DNA of 64,000 nt from Aliarcobacter vitoriensis (lineage in GTDB: Bacteria > Campylobacterota > Campylobacteria > Campylobacterales > Arcobacteraceae). This document shows, in pieces, positions 20,518-28,627 of this stretch. Under the pieces are notes generated by a model. That model made no database searches. It saw nothing but the letters and a program-made list of their open reading frames with translations, and was not told the origin of the DNA. Made by a program: the position numbers and the translations under genes. The stretch is from assembly GCF_003316695.1 (NCBI RefSeq), contig NZ_PDKB01000013.1, positions 21,994 to 85,993 on the forward strand, written 5' to 3'. Position 1 is the first letter of the stretch. Each line of letters opens with the position of its first letter.

Positions 20518-21384
20518 ATGGAAGATTTATCAAATTTAGTAGTTTATAATGATGGAGAACTAGAAATTAAAGTTTCTGTTGATAGTGAAACTATTTGGCT
20601 TACACAAAAGCAAATTGCAGAAGTTTTTAATGTAACAGTTCCAAATATAAATATGCATATAAAAGCTATTTACAAAGATGCAGAACTTATGAAAAATCGA
20701 ACTATTCAGAATTTCTTAATAGTTCAAAAAGAGGGAAATCGTAAGGTTGAGCGAAATGTTGAACACTATAATCTTGATATAATCATATCTGTTGGTTATA
20801 GAGTTAATTCTATTAAAGCCACAAAATTTCGTCAATGGGCAACATCTATTTTGAAAAGTTATATCCAAAATGGATATGTGATAAATGGTGAGAAAATTAC
20901 AAATGAAAGATTTTTAAGTTTAGAAAATGATGTAGTTTTTTTAAAAAATAAAATATTAAAACTTGAAAATAAATTTGAAGATAAAAATTTGAAACCATCA
21001 GAAGGTATATTTTATGATGGGCAAATATATGACTCATACAAATTTATAAATGATTTATTAAAACTATCACAAAAAGAAGTTATTTTAATAGATAATTATA
21101 TCGATGATACAGTTTTTACTCTATTTTCAAAATATCCAAATATAAACTTTACTATTTATACAAATACTGTTTCAAAACAATTAAATTTAGATTTTGAGAA
21201 ATATCAAAAACAATATAAAAATATAGAGTTAATAACTTTTAAAAATTCACACGATAGATTTTTAATACTTGATAAAAAAGAGATATATCATTTGGGTGCT
21301 AGTTTAAAGGATTTGGGTAAAAAATGGTTTGCTTTTTCTAAAATGAGTTTAGATATAGATGATATTTTGAGTAAGTTAAAATAA
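20518..21384 (+). CDS. RhuM-family protein with C-terminal PLD-like region
   Basis: 288 residues. The N-terminal part has the RhuM signature: WLTQKQIAEVFNVTVPNINMH (a winged-helix-like DNA-binding segment), EGNRKVERNVEHYNLD, and GYRVNSIKATKFRQWAT. A coiled-coil linker (about 135-160) leads to a C-terminal region with LIDNYIDDTVFTLFSK and HDRFLILDKKEIYHLGASLKD, which resembles a phospholipase D-type half site. RhuM was first named in a Salmonella pathogenicity island; its biochemical role is not established, and homologues are often near restriction or defence genes. Just upstream, TATAATTGTTATC resembles the iron-box sequences elsewhere in the window. No restriction genes are adjacent, only a toxin-antitoxin pair. 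Confidence 0.82.
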   Translation: MEDLSNLVVYNDGELEIKVSVDSETIWLTQKQIAEVFNVTVPNINMHIKAIYKDAELMKNRTIQNFLIVQKEGNRKVERNVEHYNLDIIISVGYRVNSIKATKFRQWATSILKSYIQNGYVINGEKITNERFLSLENDVVFLKNKILKLENKFEDKNLKPSEGIFYDGQIYDSYKFINDLLKLSQKEVILIDNYIDDTVFTLFSKYPNINFTIYTNTVSKQLNLDFEKYQKQYKNIELITFKNSHDRFLILDKKEIYHLGASLKDLGKKWFAFSKMSLDIDDILSKLK

Positions 21385-21445
21385 TCAGATTCAGATTTAT
21401 ATAAAGTAATGGTATAATATGCCATTAAAATATAAGGAGATTTAG

Positions 21446-21688
21446 ATGGTACTTTATAGTGAAAAAATAACAGTTAATAATCTTCCAAAAGAGTTTAAAG
21501 ATATGGCATTGGAAGTTAAAGATGAATTAAAAACTTCATTAAACAATGTTTATATTGAGATATTTAAAGAATATTACCAAAAAAGAGAAGCTGAAAAGCT
21601 AAAAAAATCTGCTGAAATTATGGCTGATATTTATGAAGAAGATGAAGAACTAAAATCTTGGACAAATTTTGAGGAGGATATATTATGA
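21446..21688 (+). CDS. Antitoxin partner of the MazF-like toxin
   Basis: 80 residues, highly charged. The N-terminus (SEKITVNNLPKEFKDMALEV) suggests a short DNA-binding strand, and the acidic tail (EEDEELKSWTNFEEDIL) is typical of the toxin-binding end of antitoxins. I cannot assign it to MazE, RelB or another class by eye. The stop overlaps the toxin start by four bases (ATGA), the usual coupling in type II modules. A promoter-like TATAAT at 21415 and an AAGGAG ribosome site precede it. It should neutralise the toxin and repress the operon. Confidence 0.7.
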   Translation: MVLYSEKITVNNLPKEFKDMALEVKDELKTSLNNVYIEIFKEYYQKREAEKLKKSAEIMADIYEEDEELKSWTNFEEDIL

Positions 21689-22050
21689 ATATACTTCAAG
21701 GTGAAATTTGGGAAGTTGATCTTAATCCCACTATTGGAGATGAGATGAGTAAAAAAAGAGTTTGTTTGGTTGTTAATAGTAATAGTGTTGGAATTCTAAA
21801 ACTTAGAACTATTGTTCCAATTACTGGATGGCAAGACAAATTTAAACAAGTTCTATGGATGACCAAAATTGAACCAAACAAAGATAATGGTTTGATAAAA
21901 ACTTCTTCTGCTGATGCTTTTCAAGTAAGAAGTTTATCTACAAATAGATTTTATAAAAAACTAGGGTGTATTGAAGATAATCTTTTGTTTCAAGTTCATG
22001 AAGCAATTGCAAAAACTTTGAATCCTATATATAAAATTATAAATAATTGA
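21685..22050 (+). CDS. MazF/PemK-family endoribonuclease toxin
   Basis: 121 residues. The N-terminal GEIWEVDLNPTIGDEMSKKRVCLVVNS is the MazF/PemK signature (usually GDIWWVDLNPTxGxExxKxRPxvVls). Further on are LRTIVPITGW and KTSSADAFQVRSLSTNRF, matching the second and third family blocks (core strand and the S/T and Q positions). The family cleaves mRNA at short sequences. Here the usual RP in block 1 is RVC. The gene is coupled to the antitoxin ahead of it. Confidence 0.88.
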   Translation: MNILQGEIWEVDLNPTIGDEMSKKRVCLVVNSNSVGILKLRTIVPITGWQDKFKQVLWMTKIEPNKDNGLIKTSSADAFQVRSLSTNRFYKKLGCIEDNLLFQVHEAIAKTLNPIYKIINN

Positions 22051-22084
22051 GTAAATTAAAATAGCTATCTTGTTACATATTGAA

Positions 22085-22124
22085 ACACAAAAAAAGAATT
22101 TCAAAATTCTTTTCTTATTTGTGT
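22085..22124. terminator. Hairpin between the toxin gene and the TusA-like gene
   Basis: ACACAAA at 22085 onward pairs with the TTTGTGT ending at 22124, with an inner AAGAATTT/AAATTCTT stem. It lies between convergent genes and can terminate from either side. Confidence 0.6.
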
Positions 22125-22186
22125 CCGTTTTTTGCTATCTCAAACGTTTAATATATAGAAGAAACATTTTTATATCTAAATCAAAA

Positions 22187-22426
22187 TTATTTTTGAATAA
22201 TATATCTTATAGTTGGTCCATCGCTATCAACTAAAAGTAGTTTATATCCATGATTTTTAGCATCAGCAGGGATATTGTTTATACTTTGTGGACAATCGCT
22301 AATAACTTCTAATATTTCTCCATCTTTTAACTCTTTCATTGCTTCAAGAGTATTTATCGCTGGATATGGGCAAGGTTCACCTTGCATATCTATTCTATAA
22401 TCTGGAACTATTTGTTTATTTTCCAT
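22187..22426 (-). CDS. TusA-like sulfur/selenium carrier, YedF/FdhU type
   Basis: 79 residues with the TusA fold signature DYRIDMQGEPCPYPAINTLEAMKEL, where Cys in the CPYP motif is the reactive residue. Later CPQSINNIPADAKNHGYKL matches YedF members. It is 10 bases from the YedE-type transporter. In Campylobacter jejuni the equivalent pair, fdhT and fdhU, is needed to make selenium-dependent formate dehydrogenase. The likely role is moving selenium or sulfur delivered by the neighbouring transporter; the specific substrate is inferred. Confidence 0.85.
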   Translation of the reverse strand: MENKQIVPDYRIDMQGEPCPYPAINTLEAMKELKDGEILEVISDCPQSINNIPADAKNHGYKLLLVDSDGPTIRYIIQK

Positions 22427-22436
22427 AATTTTTCCT

Positions 22437-23630
22437 TTATCTATTTCTTGATTTTCTTAAATATCTTTTTTCTAAAACTAAAATTAAAATAAAAAACAAT
22501 AACAACAATCCATAATTTGCTATTAATCCACCATAATTTCCAAAACTTTCAAGTAGATTTATCTTTGGCCAAGAAGTTGCTAATGTTGGACTTATATCAT
22601 CCCAAACAAATGCTAAAAGTGTAGCTCCTATGATATTACCAATTCCAACTATCCAAAAATGAACTTGACCTTCAACAGCTCTATACATCCAACCACATTC
22701 ACAACCACCAGCAAGAACAATACCAAATCCAAAAAGTAATCCACCTATAACAACATTTGGACCAGTCCAGAATATTTTTGCAGGTTGTCCCATCATAATA
22801 AATGCAAATACACCTAAAGTTGCTACCGCCATACCTATAATGATAGCTTTTGCTAATTCACTTCTTCCAGTTGTAAAAATATCTCTAAATGCAGATGTAA
22901 AACAAATTTGTGCTTTTGCAATAATAAGCCCAAAAGATGCACCAAATAACATAGCCATACCAAGTTTTGCACTATTTACAACAAATATTAAGTATAAAGC
23001 CCAAATAATAATAGCTATAAATGCAAAAGTACCAAATGTAAAGAATTTTTTAACTTTTTCTTCATTGTGTTCAAGTGGTTTAGCACAAGATACTTTTTGC
23101 ATTTTGATTTTTGATTGAAAAAATGGATGAAGTGCGACTTTTACTCCAAAATATACTCCTACAATCATAAATGCTGTAAATACCCAAGCATGGAATGAAA
23201 ATTGTGGAATACCAGTAAAGAAACTTGCCAAGTTACAACCCATACCAAGTCTTGCCCCAAATCCAGCTATGATACCACCTATTAGACCTTGCCATATTCT
23301 TATGCTATTTAAAGGTAATCTAAACTTTACATTATTCCCCCAAAAAGCTGCTGCAATACAACCTGCAAACATACCAATAATCATAACACCATCAATTCTT
23401 GTGAATATATTTCCATCTATTTTCATAAGTTGATAATAACCCCAAGTTGAAACATCAATACCAAATAGTTGTAGAAAATGTCCACCCCATCTAGTAAATT
23501 CACCTGTAACCGCCCAATAAGTTCCAGTTATTCCAAAATAATATGTACTTAAAACTCCAAGTGCAATAACAGCAGGAATTGGCGACCAAAATCTTGAAAG
23601 GGAAGCCTTTAAACTTTGCAAAAATTCCAT
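22437..23630 (-). CDS. YeeE/YedE-family transporter, FdhT type (selenium or thiosulfate)
   Basis: 397 residues with about ten transmembrane helices in two repeated halves. Conserved cysteines lie in membrane motifs: GMGCNLASFFTG in the first half, and KAQICFTSAF and LAGGCECGWMYRAVEGQ in the second. These match the YeeE/YedE sulfur-transport family, in which in-membrane cysteines pass thiosulfate or selenium species. Together with the downstream TusA-like gene it forms the fdhTU arrangement described in Campylobacter jejuni. AAGGAGC precedes its ATG. A tight hairpin sits in the upstream region. Confidence 0.88.
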   Translation of the reverse strand: MEFLQSLKASLSRFWSPIPAVIALGVLSTYYFGITGTYWAVTGEFTRWGGHFLQLFGIDVSTWGYYQLMKIDGNIFTRIDGVMIIGMFAGCIAAAFWGNNVKFRLPLNSIRIWQGLIGGIIAGFGARLGMGCNLASFFTGIPQFSFHAWVFTAFMIVGVYFGVKVALHPFFQSKIKMQKVSCAKPLEHNEEKVKKFFTFGTFAFIAIIIWALYLIFVVNSAKLGMAMLFGASFGLIIAKAQICFTSAFRDIFTTGRSELAKAIIIGMAVATLGVFAFIMMGQPAKIFWTGPNVVIGGLLFGFGIVLAGGCECGWMYRAVEGQVHFWIVGIGNIIGATLLAFVWDDISPTLATSWPKINLLESFGNYGGLIANYGLLLLFFILILVLEKRYLRKSRNR

Positions 23631-23709
23631 TTTTGCTCCTTAACAATAAAAAATAAGATTGATAAAAGATATTGCTTGAAAGTAAATTGAAGTATAAATC
23701 AAGATATCA

Positions 23710-23724
23710 GTTTGCACCGCAAAC
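23710..23724 (-). promoter_or_regulatory. Perfect GC-rich palindrome upstream of the YedE-type gene
   Basis: On the coding strand GTTTGC-GGT-GCAAAC, 6-bp arms with a 3-base spacer, 80 bases before the yedE-type start. It stands out from the A/T-rich surroundings. It could be an operator or a leader hairpin; no protein can be assigned. Confidence 0.4.
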
Positions 23725-23769
23725 CTAAACAAAATATGATTTTAGTAAATGGAAGATTAATAAAAGCTA

Positions 23770-23794
23770 AAAAGGTAAAATATTTTTACCTTTT
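23770..23794 (-). terminator. Terminator after hutX
   Basis: AAAAGGTAAAA (23770-23780) and TTTTTACCTTTT (23783-23794) form an 11-bp A/T-rich stem with a very short loop, just downstream of the hutX stop on the minus strand. Confidence 0.65.
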
Positions 23795-23809
23795 ATACTT
23801 TATGTTAGA

Positions 23810-24205
23810 TTAAATCCTATCTCTTAAATTCTCAAATTTTTGAACTTGCTCTTTTAATAATTCACCATTTCCATCTCTAGTTACAAATATCTTAAAAATA
23901 TCTTCATCTTGTGAACTAAAAACTACACTATGAGAGAGTTTTCCTCTAAGTATTTTTGATACAAAAGATATAGTTTGTATATCACTTACTTTTAAATGTC
24001 CTGAAATAGAGCTATTTTTTGAATCAAAATTATAGTAACCATGACCATAAGTTCCTGTTGGCATATTATCTTTTATCTCTATTACAAAAGATGGTGTAAT
24101 TTTTATCATTAAAATCTTACCCCAAGTTGAGATATCTTCTATTATTTCATCAAACTTACTTGCTTCGACTTCTTTTATTATCTCATTTTCTACTATTTTT
24201 TCCAT
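23810..24205 (-). CDS. hutX: Heme utilisation carrier of the HutX/ChuX family
   Basis: 131 residues. STWGKILMI, GTYGHGYYNFDS, SISGHLKVSDIQTISFVSK and IFKIFVTRDGNGELL are the ordered landmarks of the HutX/ChuX/HugX fold, which binds heme in the cytoplasm and hands it to degradation enzymes. The family is somewhat longer (about 165), so this copy is compact at the N-terminus. It is 11 bases after the ABC exporter gene and probably cotranscribed with it. A HugZ-type heme oxygenase and heme ABC importer follow on the other strand. Confidence 0.87.
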   Translation of the reverse strand: MEKIVENEIIKEVEASKFDEIIEDISTWGKILMIKITPSFVIEIKDNMPTGTYGHGYYNFDSKNSSISGHLKVSDIQTISFVSKILRGKLSHSVVFSSQDEDIFKIFVTRDGNGELLKEQVQKFENLRDRI

Positions 24206-24216
24206 TTGTACTCCTT

Positions 24217-25980
24217 TTAAATTAATTGATTTTTGACAAATTCAAGATAGTGTCCTTCTTGTTGTTCTAATTCATTATGGTTGCCGCTTTGAACAATTTT
24301 ACCATCATCTAAAACATAGATTTTATTTGCATTCTTAACTGTACTTAATCTATGAGCTATGGTGATAACAGTTTTATATTTCAAGATATCTTCTAAATCA
24401 CAAAATAATTTTGACTCTGTTTGAACATCTAAAGCTGAAGTTGATTCATCAAAAATTACAACACTTGGATTTGCTATAATCATCCTCGCAATAGACAATC
24501 TTTGTCGTTGTCCTCCACTAAGTCTTACTCCATTTTTTCCAACAAGAGTATCAAGACCATTTTCTAAACTATAAACAACATCTGTTAATTGTGCTATTTT
24601 TAAAGCTTTATAAATATCTTCATCGTTTATATTTTCATCACCCATAGTTATATTAAATCGTAAGGTATTATTAAATAACATTGGCATTTGTAATACCAAA
24701 AAGATCTCATTTCTTAGACATTGTTTGTCTAACTCTTCTATTTTTATATTGTTATATTTTATTGTTCCATTTGTTTTTGTATAAAATCCAGCAATTATTT
24801 GAGCTAAAGTAGTTTTTCCACTTCCACTTGCACCTATTAGAGCTACTTTTTCTCCATATTTGATATTTATATTTATATCTTTTAAAACTTCTTTAGTTTT
24901 ATTGTATGAAAAACTAACATTTTTTAAATCAATATTTAAACCTTTTTTTTCAAAACATTTATTTCCATTTGGTTCTTTTTGAAGTGCTAAAATCTTGTTT
25001 ATTCTTCCAATAGCTGCCATTGCTGTCATATATGAATATTGCATTGAGAGTATTTCTTGAACAGGAGTCATAATAAACCAGATATATCCAAACATAGCAA
25101 ACATCATACCAATAGATAAATCACTATAAGCTACCATTACAAGCCCAGCAGCTCTTAAAACTTCAAAAACTATTAAAAATAGCGTAAAAGAAAATCTTTC
25201 ATAAGCTACACTTTTGTAATTAAATTTATTTGAAGTTATTTGAATATTTTTTGCCTTGCTTATTGCATTATTAAAAAAATATTCCTCTTTATTACTAGCT
25301 TTTATTTGAGAAAATAGGTCTAAAGATTCTCCAACATCATTTTGAAAATCTGATATAGCTTCATTTTCTTCTTTTTTTAGTGTTCCAGTTTTTTTTGCAA
25401 TATTTCTTGAAAGAAACATAATAAATGGTTGAACAACTATGATTAAAATCCCTAAAATTGGATGAATAGCAATGATTACAACACCAACAGCTATTAAAGT
25501 TAAGATTGAAGTTACAAGTTTACTAGCAACTGACATTATAAAACTATCTAAAGTATTTACATCTGTTATCAAATTTGCTGTGACTGCTCCACTTCCTAAA
25601 CTTTCATATTCATTCATAGATACAGACTTAAGATGTTTTAAAAGTTTTTCTCTTATTTTAAATGTTACAAATTTTGCAATATTTGTAAATATTTTTGTGA
25701 TAAGTACAGAAAATATATAGTGAAAAGCTCTTAAAAAAACTACTGCTAAAGTAACTATAAGAATATATTTAAAAGCATTTTGATTTCCAAAAAAGGCATT
25801 TATATTTTCTACAAAAAAACTAGGCTTATCTAAAAGCACTTCATCAACAAGTGCTGGAAGCATCAAAGGTATAGGAACACTTATTAATATTGCAATAATT
25901 GTTATAATTTGCCCGATTATTAAAAGTTTTTTTTTCTCTAAAAGTAAATTCCAAATATATTTTAAATCAATTCTATTCAT
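24217..25980 (-). CDS. ABC transporter with fused membrane and ATPase domains (exporter type)
   Basis: 587 residues. The N-terminal half (about 1-320) has six transmembrane segments of the type I exporter fold. The C-terminal ATPase has Walker A GASGSGKTT, Q-loop LVLQMP, signature LSGGQRQR, Walker B VVIFDESTSALD and the H-loop IAHRLS. It is an MsbA/HlyB-like half transporter that works as a dimer. Its place before hutX in an iron-regulated neighbourhood suggests export or handling of heme, porphyrin or a siderophore, but the substrate cannot be read from sequence. Confidence 0.85.
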   Translation of the reverse strand: MNRIDLKYIWNLLLEKKKLLIIGQIITIIAILISVPIPLMLPALVDEVLLDKPSFFVENINAFFGNQNAFKYILIVTLAVVFLRAFHYIFSVLITKIFTNIAKFVTFKIREKLLKHLKSVSMNEYESLGSGAVTANLITDVNTLDSFIMSVASKLVTSILTLIAVGVVIIAIHPILGILIIVVQPFIMFLSRNIAKKTGTLKKEENEAISDFQNDVGESLDLFSQIKASNKEEYFFNNAISKAKNIQITSNKFNYKSVAYERFSFTLFLIVFEVLRAAGLVMVAYSDLSIGMMFAMFGYIWFIMTPVQEILSMQYSYMTAMAAIGRINKILALQKEPNGNKCFEKKGLNIDLKNVSFSYNKTKEVLKDININIKYGEKVALIGASGSGKTTLAQIIAGFYTKTNGTIKYNNIKIEELDKQCLRNEIFLVLQMPMLFNNTLRFNITMGDENINDEDIYKALKIAQLTDVVYSLENGLDTLVGKNGVRLSGGQRQRLSIARMIIANPSVVIFDESTSALDVQTESKLFCDLEDILKYKTVITIAHRLSTVKNANKIYVLDDGKIVQSGNHNELEQQEGHYLEFVKNQLI

Positions 25981-26183
25981 AAAAATCCTGTAAATTTTTT
26001 GAAATTTTAGTATAAAGATAGTTTATTCAAAATGAAAATAATAGGTTAGATTTTATAAAAATATACATTTTAAACTATTTTTAAGCTTGTTCTGAAACAA
26101 AATATAAGAAAAATGAATTTTTTTGTATGTAAATAATCAAGTTTTAAAAATATATAAACTAAAATCCAAATACAATTTGTTTT

Positions 26184-26196
26184 AATAATTGTTATT
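26184..26196. promoter_or_regulatory. Fur-like dyad AATAATTGTTATT upstream of the AraC regulator
   Basis: The same 13-bp dyad as at 16178-16190, again just upstream of the ribosome-binding site of an iron-uptake regulator. The identity of two copies ahead of two unrelated regulators supports a shared repressor site, most likely Fur. Inference. Confidence 0.5.
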
Positions 26197-26206
26197 AAGG
26201 AAAATA

Positions 26207-27148
26207 ATGACTAATCTATCAAGATCAAAACTCTATGAAGTAGGTAGAGTTATATTAAAAGAAGAAAGAAGTAAATATTTTGTAAAGCAAGTAGCAAGAG
26301 TAAATAATCAATATATAAATTTAAATATTGTAAATGCAATGATTGAAGATAATATATACTTGAATATTGTGGATAACGAGATAAAACAGTCTCATATTCA
26401 AAAGCTTAGAAGTAAAAAAGAGTCTTTTCAAATAAGAATAATTCTTCAAGGTAATTTAGAAAAATTAGATCAATCTACAAATGAAAAAAGAGTTTATAGT
26501 GAAAATGAAATAAGTGTTGAGTATAAAAAAGATATTGAAGAATCTTTACTAAATAAACAAGGTGAACATATAAAATATATTTGTATAACTTTAGATGAAA
26601 ATTATTTAAAAGAGAATGGCTATATTACGGATATGTTTAAAGAAGATTTTTATAAAAAATTTTATGAACCAGATTTAAAAAATAAATTTTTAGAAGTTTT
26701 TAGTAGAGAATATACTAGTGGTATGGATAAAATTTATTTAAAAAATAAAACTATGGAAGTGATACTTTATGTTTTTGAAGAACTTAAAAAAGATGTAATT
26801 AAAATAGATAAATTAAATGATGAAGATATAAAGAGAGTAAAAAAAGCAAAAACATATATTGAAGAGTGTTTTTATGAAAATATTACTATTCCATTATTGT
26901 CAAAAAAAGTAGCATTAAATCAAACAAAATTAAAAAAAGGATTTAAAGAGCTTTTTACAAAGACAATTCATGAATATTTAAAAGATTTAAGGTTAGAGAA
27001 AGCTGTAAAATATTTAAAAGAAAATAGATATTCTGTTAAAGAGGTTTCCTTAATGGTTGGATATACAAATCAAGGAAGTTTTTCGTATGCCTTTTCTAGC
27101 AAATATAATACAAAACCAAAAGATGTTCAAAAAAAATCTGATTTGTGA
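26207..27148 (+). CDS. AraC-family regulator (PchR-like) of iron/heme uptake
   Basis: 313 residues from the ATG at 26207, chosen over an upstream TTG because TTAAGGAAAA is correctly placed. The N-terminal 200 residues are an effector domain. The C-terminal 100 residues are the double helix-turn-helix: ENITIPLLSKKVALNQTKLKKGFKELF and YSVKEVSLMVGYTNQGSFSYAFSSKYNTKP, matching AraC regulators such as PchR that sense siderophores. It is transcribed just ahead of the hugZ-hmuTUV operon and the receptor genes. Three promoters downstream share a motif, a probable operator for this protein. Its own upstream region has a Fur-like dyad. Confidence 0.88.
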   Translation: MTNLSRSKLYEVGRVILKEERSKYFVKQVARVNNQYINLNIVNAMIEDNIYLNIVDNEIKQSHIQKLRSKKESFQIRIILQGNLEKLDQSTNEKRVYSENEISVEYKKDIEESLLNKQGEHIKYICITLDENYLKENGYITDMFKEDFYKKFYEPDLKNKFLEVFSREYTSGMDKIYLKNKTMEVILYVFEELKKDVIKIDKLNDEDIKRVKKAKTYIEECFYENITIPLLSKKVALNQTKLKKGFKELFTKTIHEYLKDLRLEKAVKYLKENRYSVKEVSLMVGYTNQGSFSYAFSSKYNTKPKDVQKKSDL

Positions 27149-27207
27149 AAAAAATGTTCGAATTTCGATAAGACAATATTGATATTTATTCCTAACTTTA
27201 ATATAAT
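27141..27207 (+). promoter_or_regulatory. Promoter of the hugZ operon with shared heme-regulon motif
   Basis: ATTTGTGAAAAAAATGTTCG (27141-27160) is followed by a sigma70 pair, TTGATA at 27179-27184 and TATAAT at 27202-27207, spaced 17 bp. The same motif and promoter arrangement occur at 30494 and 32629 ahead of the two TonB receptors. The motif overlaps the stop codon of the AraC-family gene. The activator is inferred to be that protein. Confidence 0.6.
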
Positions 27208-27244
27208 TCTTTTGAAATTTTAATTTATTTGAAAAGGATTATTT

Positions 27245-27802
27245 ATGGAAAATATGCCACAAACAGCAAGTTTAGAAAAAGCTCAAGAGAAATTAGATAT
27301 TTTTTTAGACAATATAAAAACAGTTATATTATCAACTGTTAGTTCAGATGGAGAACCATTTGCTAGTCATTCACCATTTGTTCAAGATGAAGATGGAAAT
27401 TTTTATGTATTTATAAGCACATCAGTTCAACACTCTCATAATATGTACAATACTGGAAAAGCACATATTCTTTTTTTAGAAGATGAAAGTCTTACAAAAC
27501 ATATTTATGCGAGAAGAAGATTGTATTTTAGAGCTCATGCAGAGAAATTTGATGAAAATGATGAAAGAACTGAGAAAATAGCACAACTTTTTGAAGAAAG
27601 ATTTGGAAAACAAGCATCGTTAGTTAGAAGTATGCCATCTTCAAGATTTTATAAATTATCTCCTTATGATGGAAATTTTGTTATTGGATTTGGAGCAGCT
27701 TACAAGCTTGATGATACAAATAAAAAAGTTAAAGAACTTAATACTATGAATGGAAATGCTCATGGAGATACTCATGAATTAGGGTTAAAAAAAGATGCAT
27801 AA
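27245..27802 (+). CDS. hugZ: HugZ-family heme oxygenase
   Basis: 185 residues with the split-barrel fold of the pyridoxamine oxidase superfamily (TVILSTVSSDGEPFASHSPFVQDEDG; YVFISTSVQHSHNM). The C-terminal part includes FVIGFGAAYKL and a tail with AHGDTHELG; in H. pylori HugZ a C-terminal histidine binds the heme iron. The reaction is oxidative opening of heme to release iron. As far as I recall, the H. pylori and C. jejuni proteins are about 250 residues, so this one is shorter. Its stop overlaps the hmuT start, so the heme importer follows in the same operon. Confidence 0.87.
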   Translation: MENMPQTASLEKAQEKLDIFLDNIKTVILSTVSSDGEPFASHSPFVQDEDGNFYVFISTSVQHSHNMYNTGKAHILFLEDESLTKHIYARRRLYFRAHAEKFDENDERTEKIAQLFEERFGKQASLVRSMPSSRFYKLSPYDGNFVIGFGAAYKLDDTNKKVKELNTMNGNAHGDTHELGLKKDA

Positions 27803-28625
27803 TATAATAAAAATATCTTTGGTCTTTGCTCTTGCTACAACTTATTCTTATGCTTCAAAAATAGTAAGTGTTGGTGGAAGTATCACAGAAACTATTGTTG
27901 AGTTAGGACATGCTGATAAATTAATTGGAGTTGATTTATCAAGTGCTTATCCAAAAGAGATTACTTCAAAATTGCCAAATGTTGGATATTGGTTAAATCT
28001 TCCACAAGAAGGAATTTTATCTTTAAAACCAGAAGTTGTTATTACAAGTAGTCAAGCAGGACCAAAAAAACTTATAGATAGCCTTCCAAACTATGGAATA
28101 AAAACTTATGTTGTAGAAGATAATCCTACAATAGAATCTGCAAAAAATAAGATAAGACAAATTGGTGAGATTTTGGGTGAAAAGGAAAAAGCTTCAAATA
28201 TTATAGAAAGAATTGAAAGTAATGTTTCAAAAATGCAAGAAGAGATAAAAGATAAAAAAAAACCAAAAGTTCTATTTTTATTCTCAAGAGGTGAGGGCAC
28301 TATAATGGCTGCTGGAACTGAAACAAAAGCAGGATATATGATAAATATTGCGGGTGGAGAAAATGTAATTGATTTTAAACAATATACACAAATATCACCA
28401 GAATCTATTTTAAAGATGAATCCAGATGTTATTATAACTTCAAATCATACTGGTGAAACAGGTTTAGATAAAAATATTGTTGCTTCAACAAATGCTGGAA
28501 AAAACAACCAACTTTATACTATGGATATGCTTTTAATATCAGGGTTTACTGTAAGAGTTGATAGTGCTTTGCAAGAACTATCTTGTATGTTTAACAATAA
28601 TAAACTCTCATATTGTAGTAGATAA
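27795..28625 (+). CDS. hmuT: Heme ABC transporter, periplasmic binding protein HmuT
   Basis: 276 residues with a signal peptide (IIKISLVFALATTYSYA). It then has KIVSVGGSITETIVELGHADKLIGVD and the paired-lobe fold of class III binding proteins for heme, siderophores and vitamin B12. NVGYWLNLPQEGILSLKPEVVI is the hinge region. The start overlaps the hugZ end, and the permease starts two bases after its stop. It should capture heme in the periplasm and deliver it to HmuU. Confidence 0.88.
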   Translation: MHNIIKISLVFALATTYSYASKIVSVGGSITETIVELGHADKLIGVDLSSAYPKEITSKLPNVGYWLNLPQEGILSLKPEVVITSSQAGPKKLIDSLPNYGIKTYVVEDNPTIESAKNKIRQIGEILGEKEKASNIIERIESNVSKMQEEIKDKKKPKVLFLFSRGEGTIMAAGTETKAGYMINIAGGENVIDFKQYTQISPESILKMNPDVIITSNHTGETGLDKNIVASTNAGKNNQLYTMDMLLISGFTVRVDSALQELSCMFNNNKLSYCSR

Positions 28626-28627
28626 AA

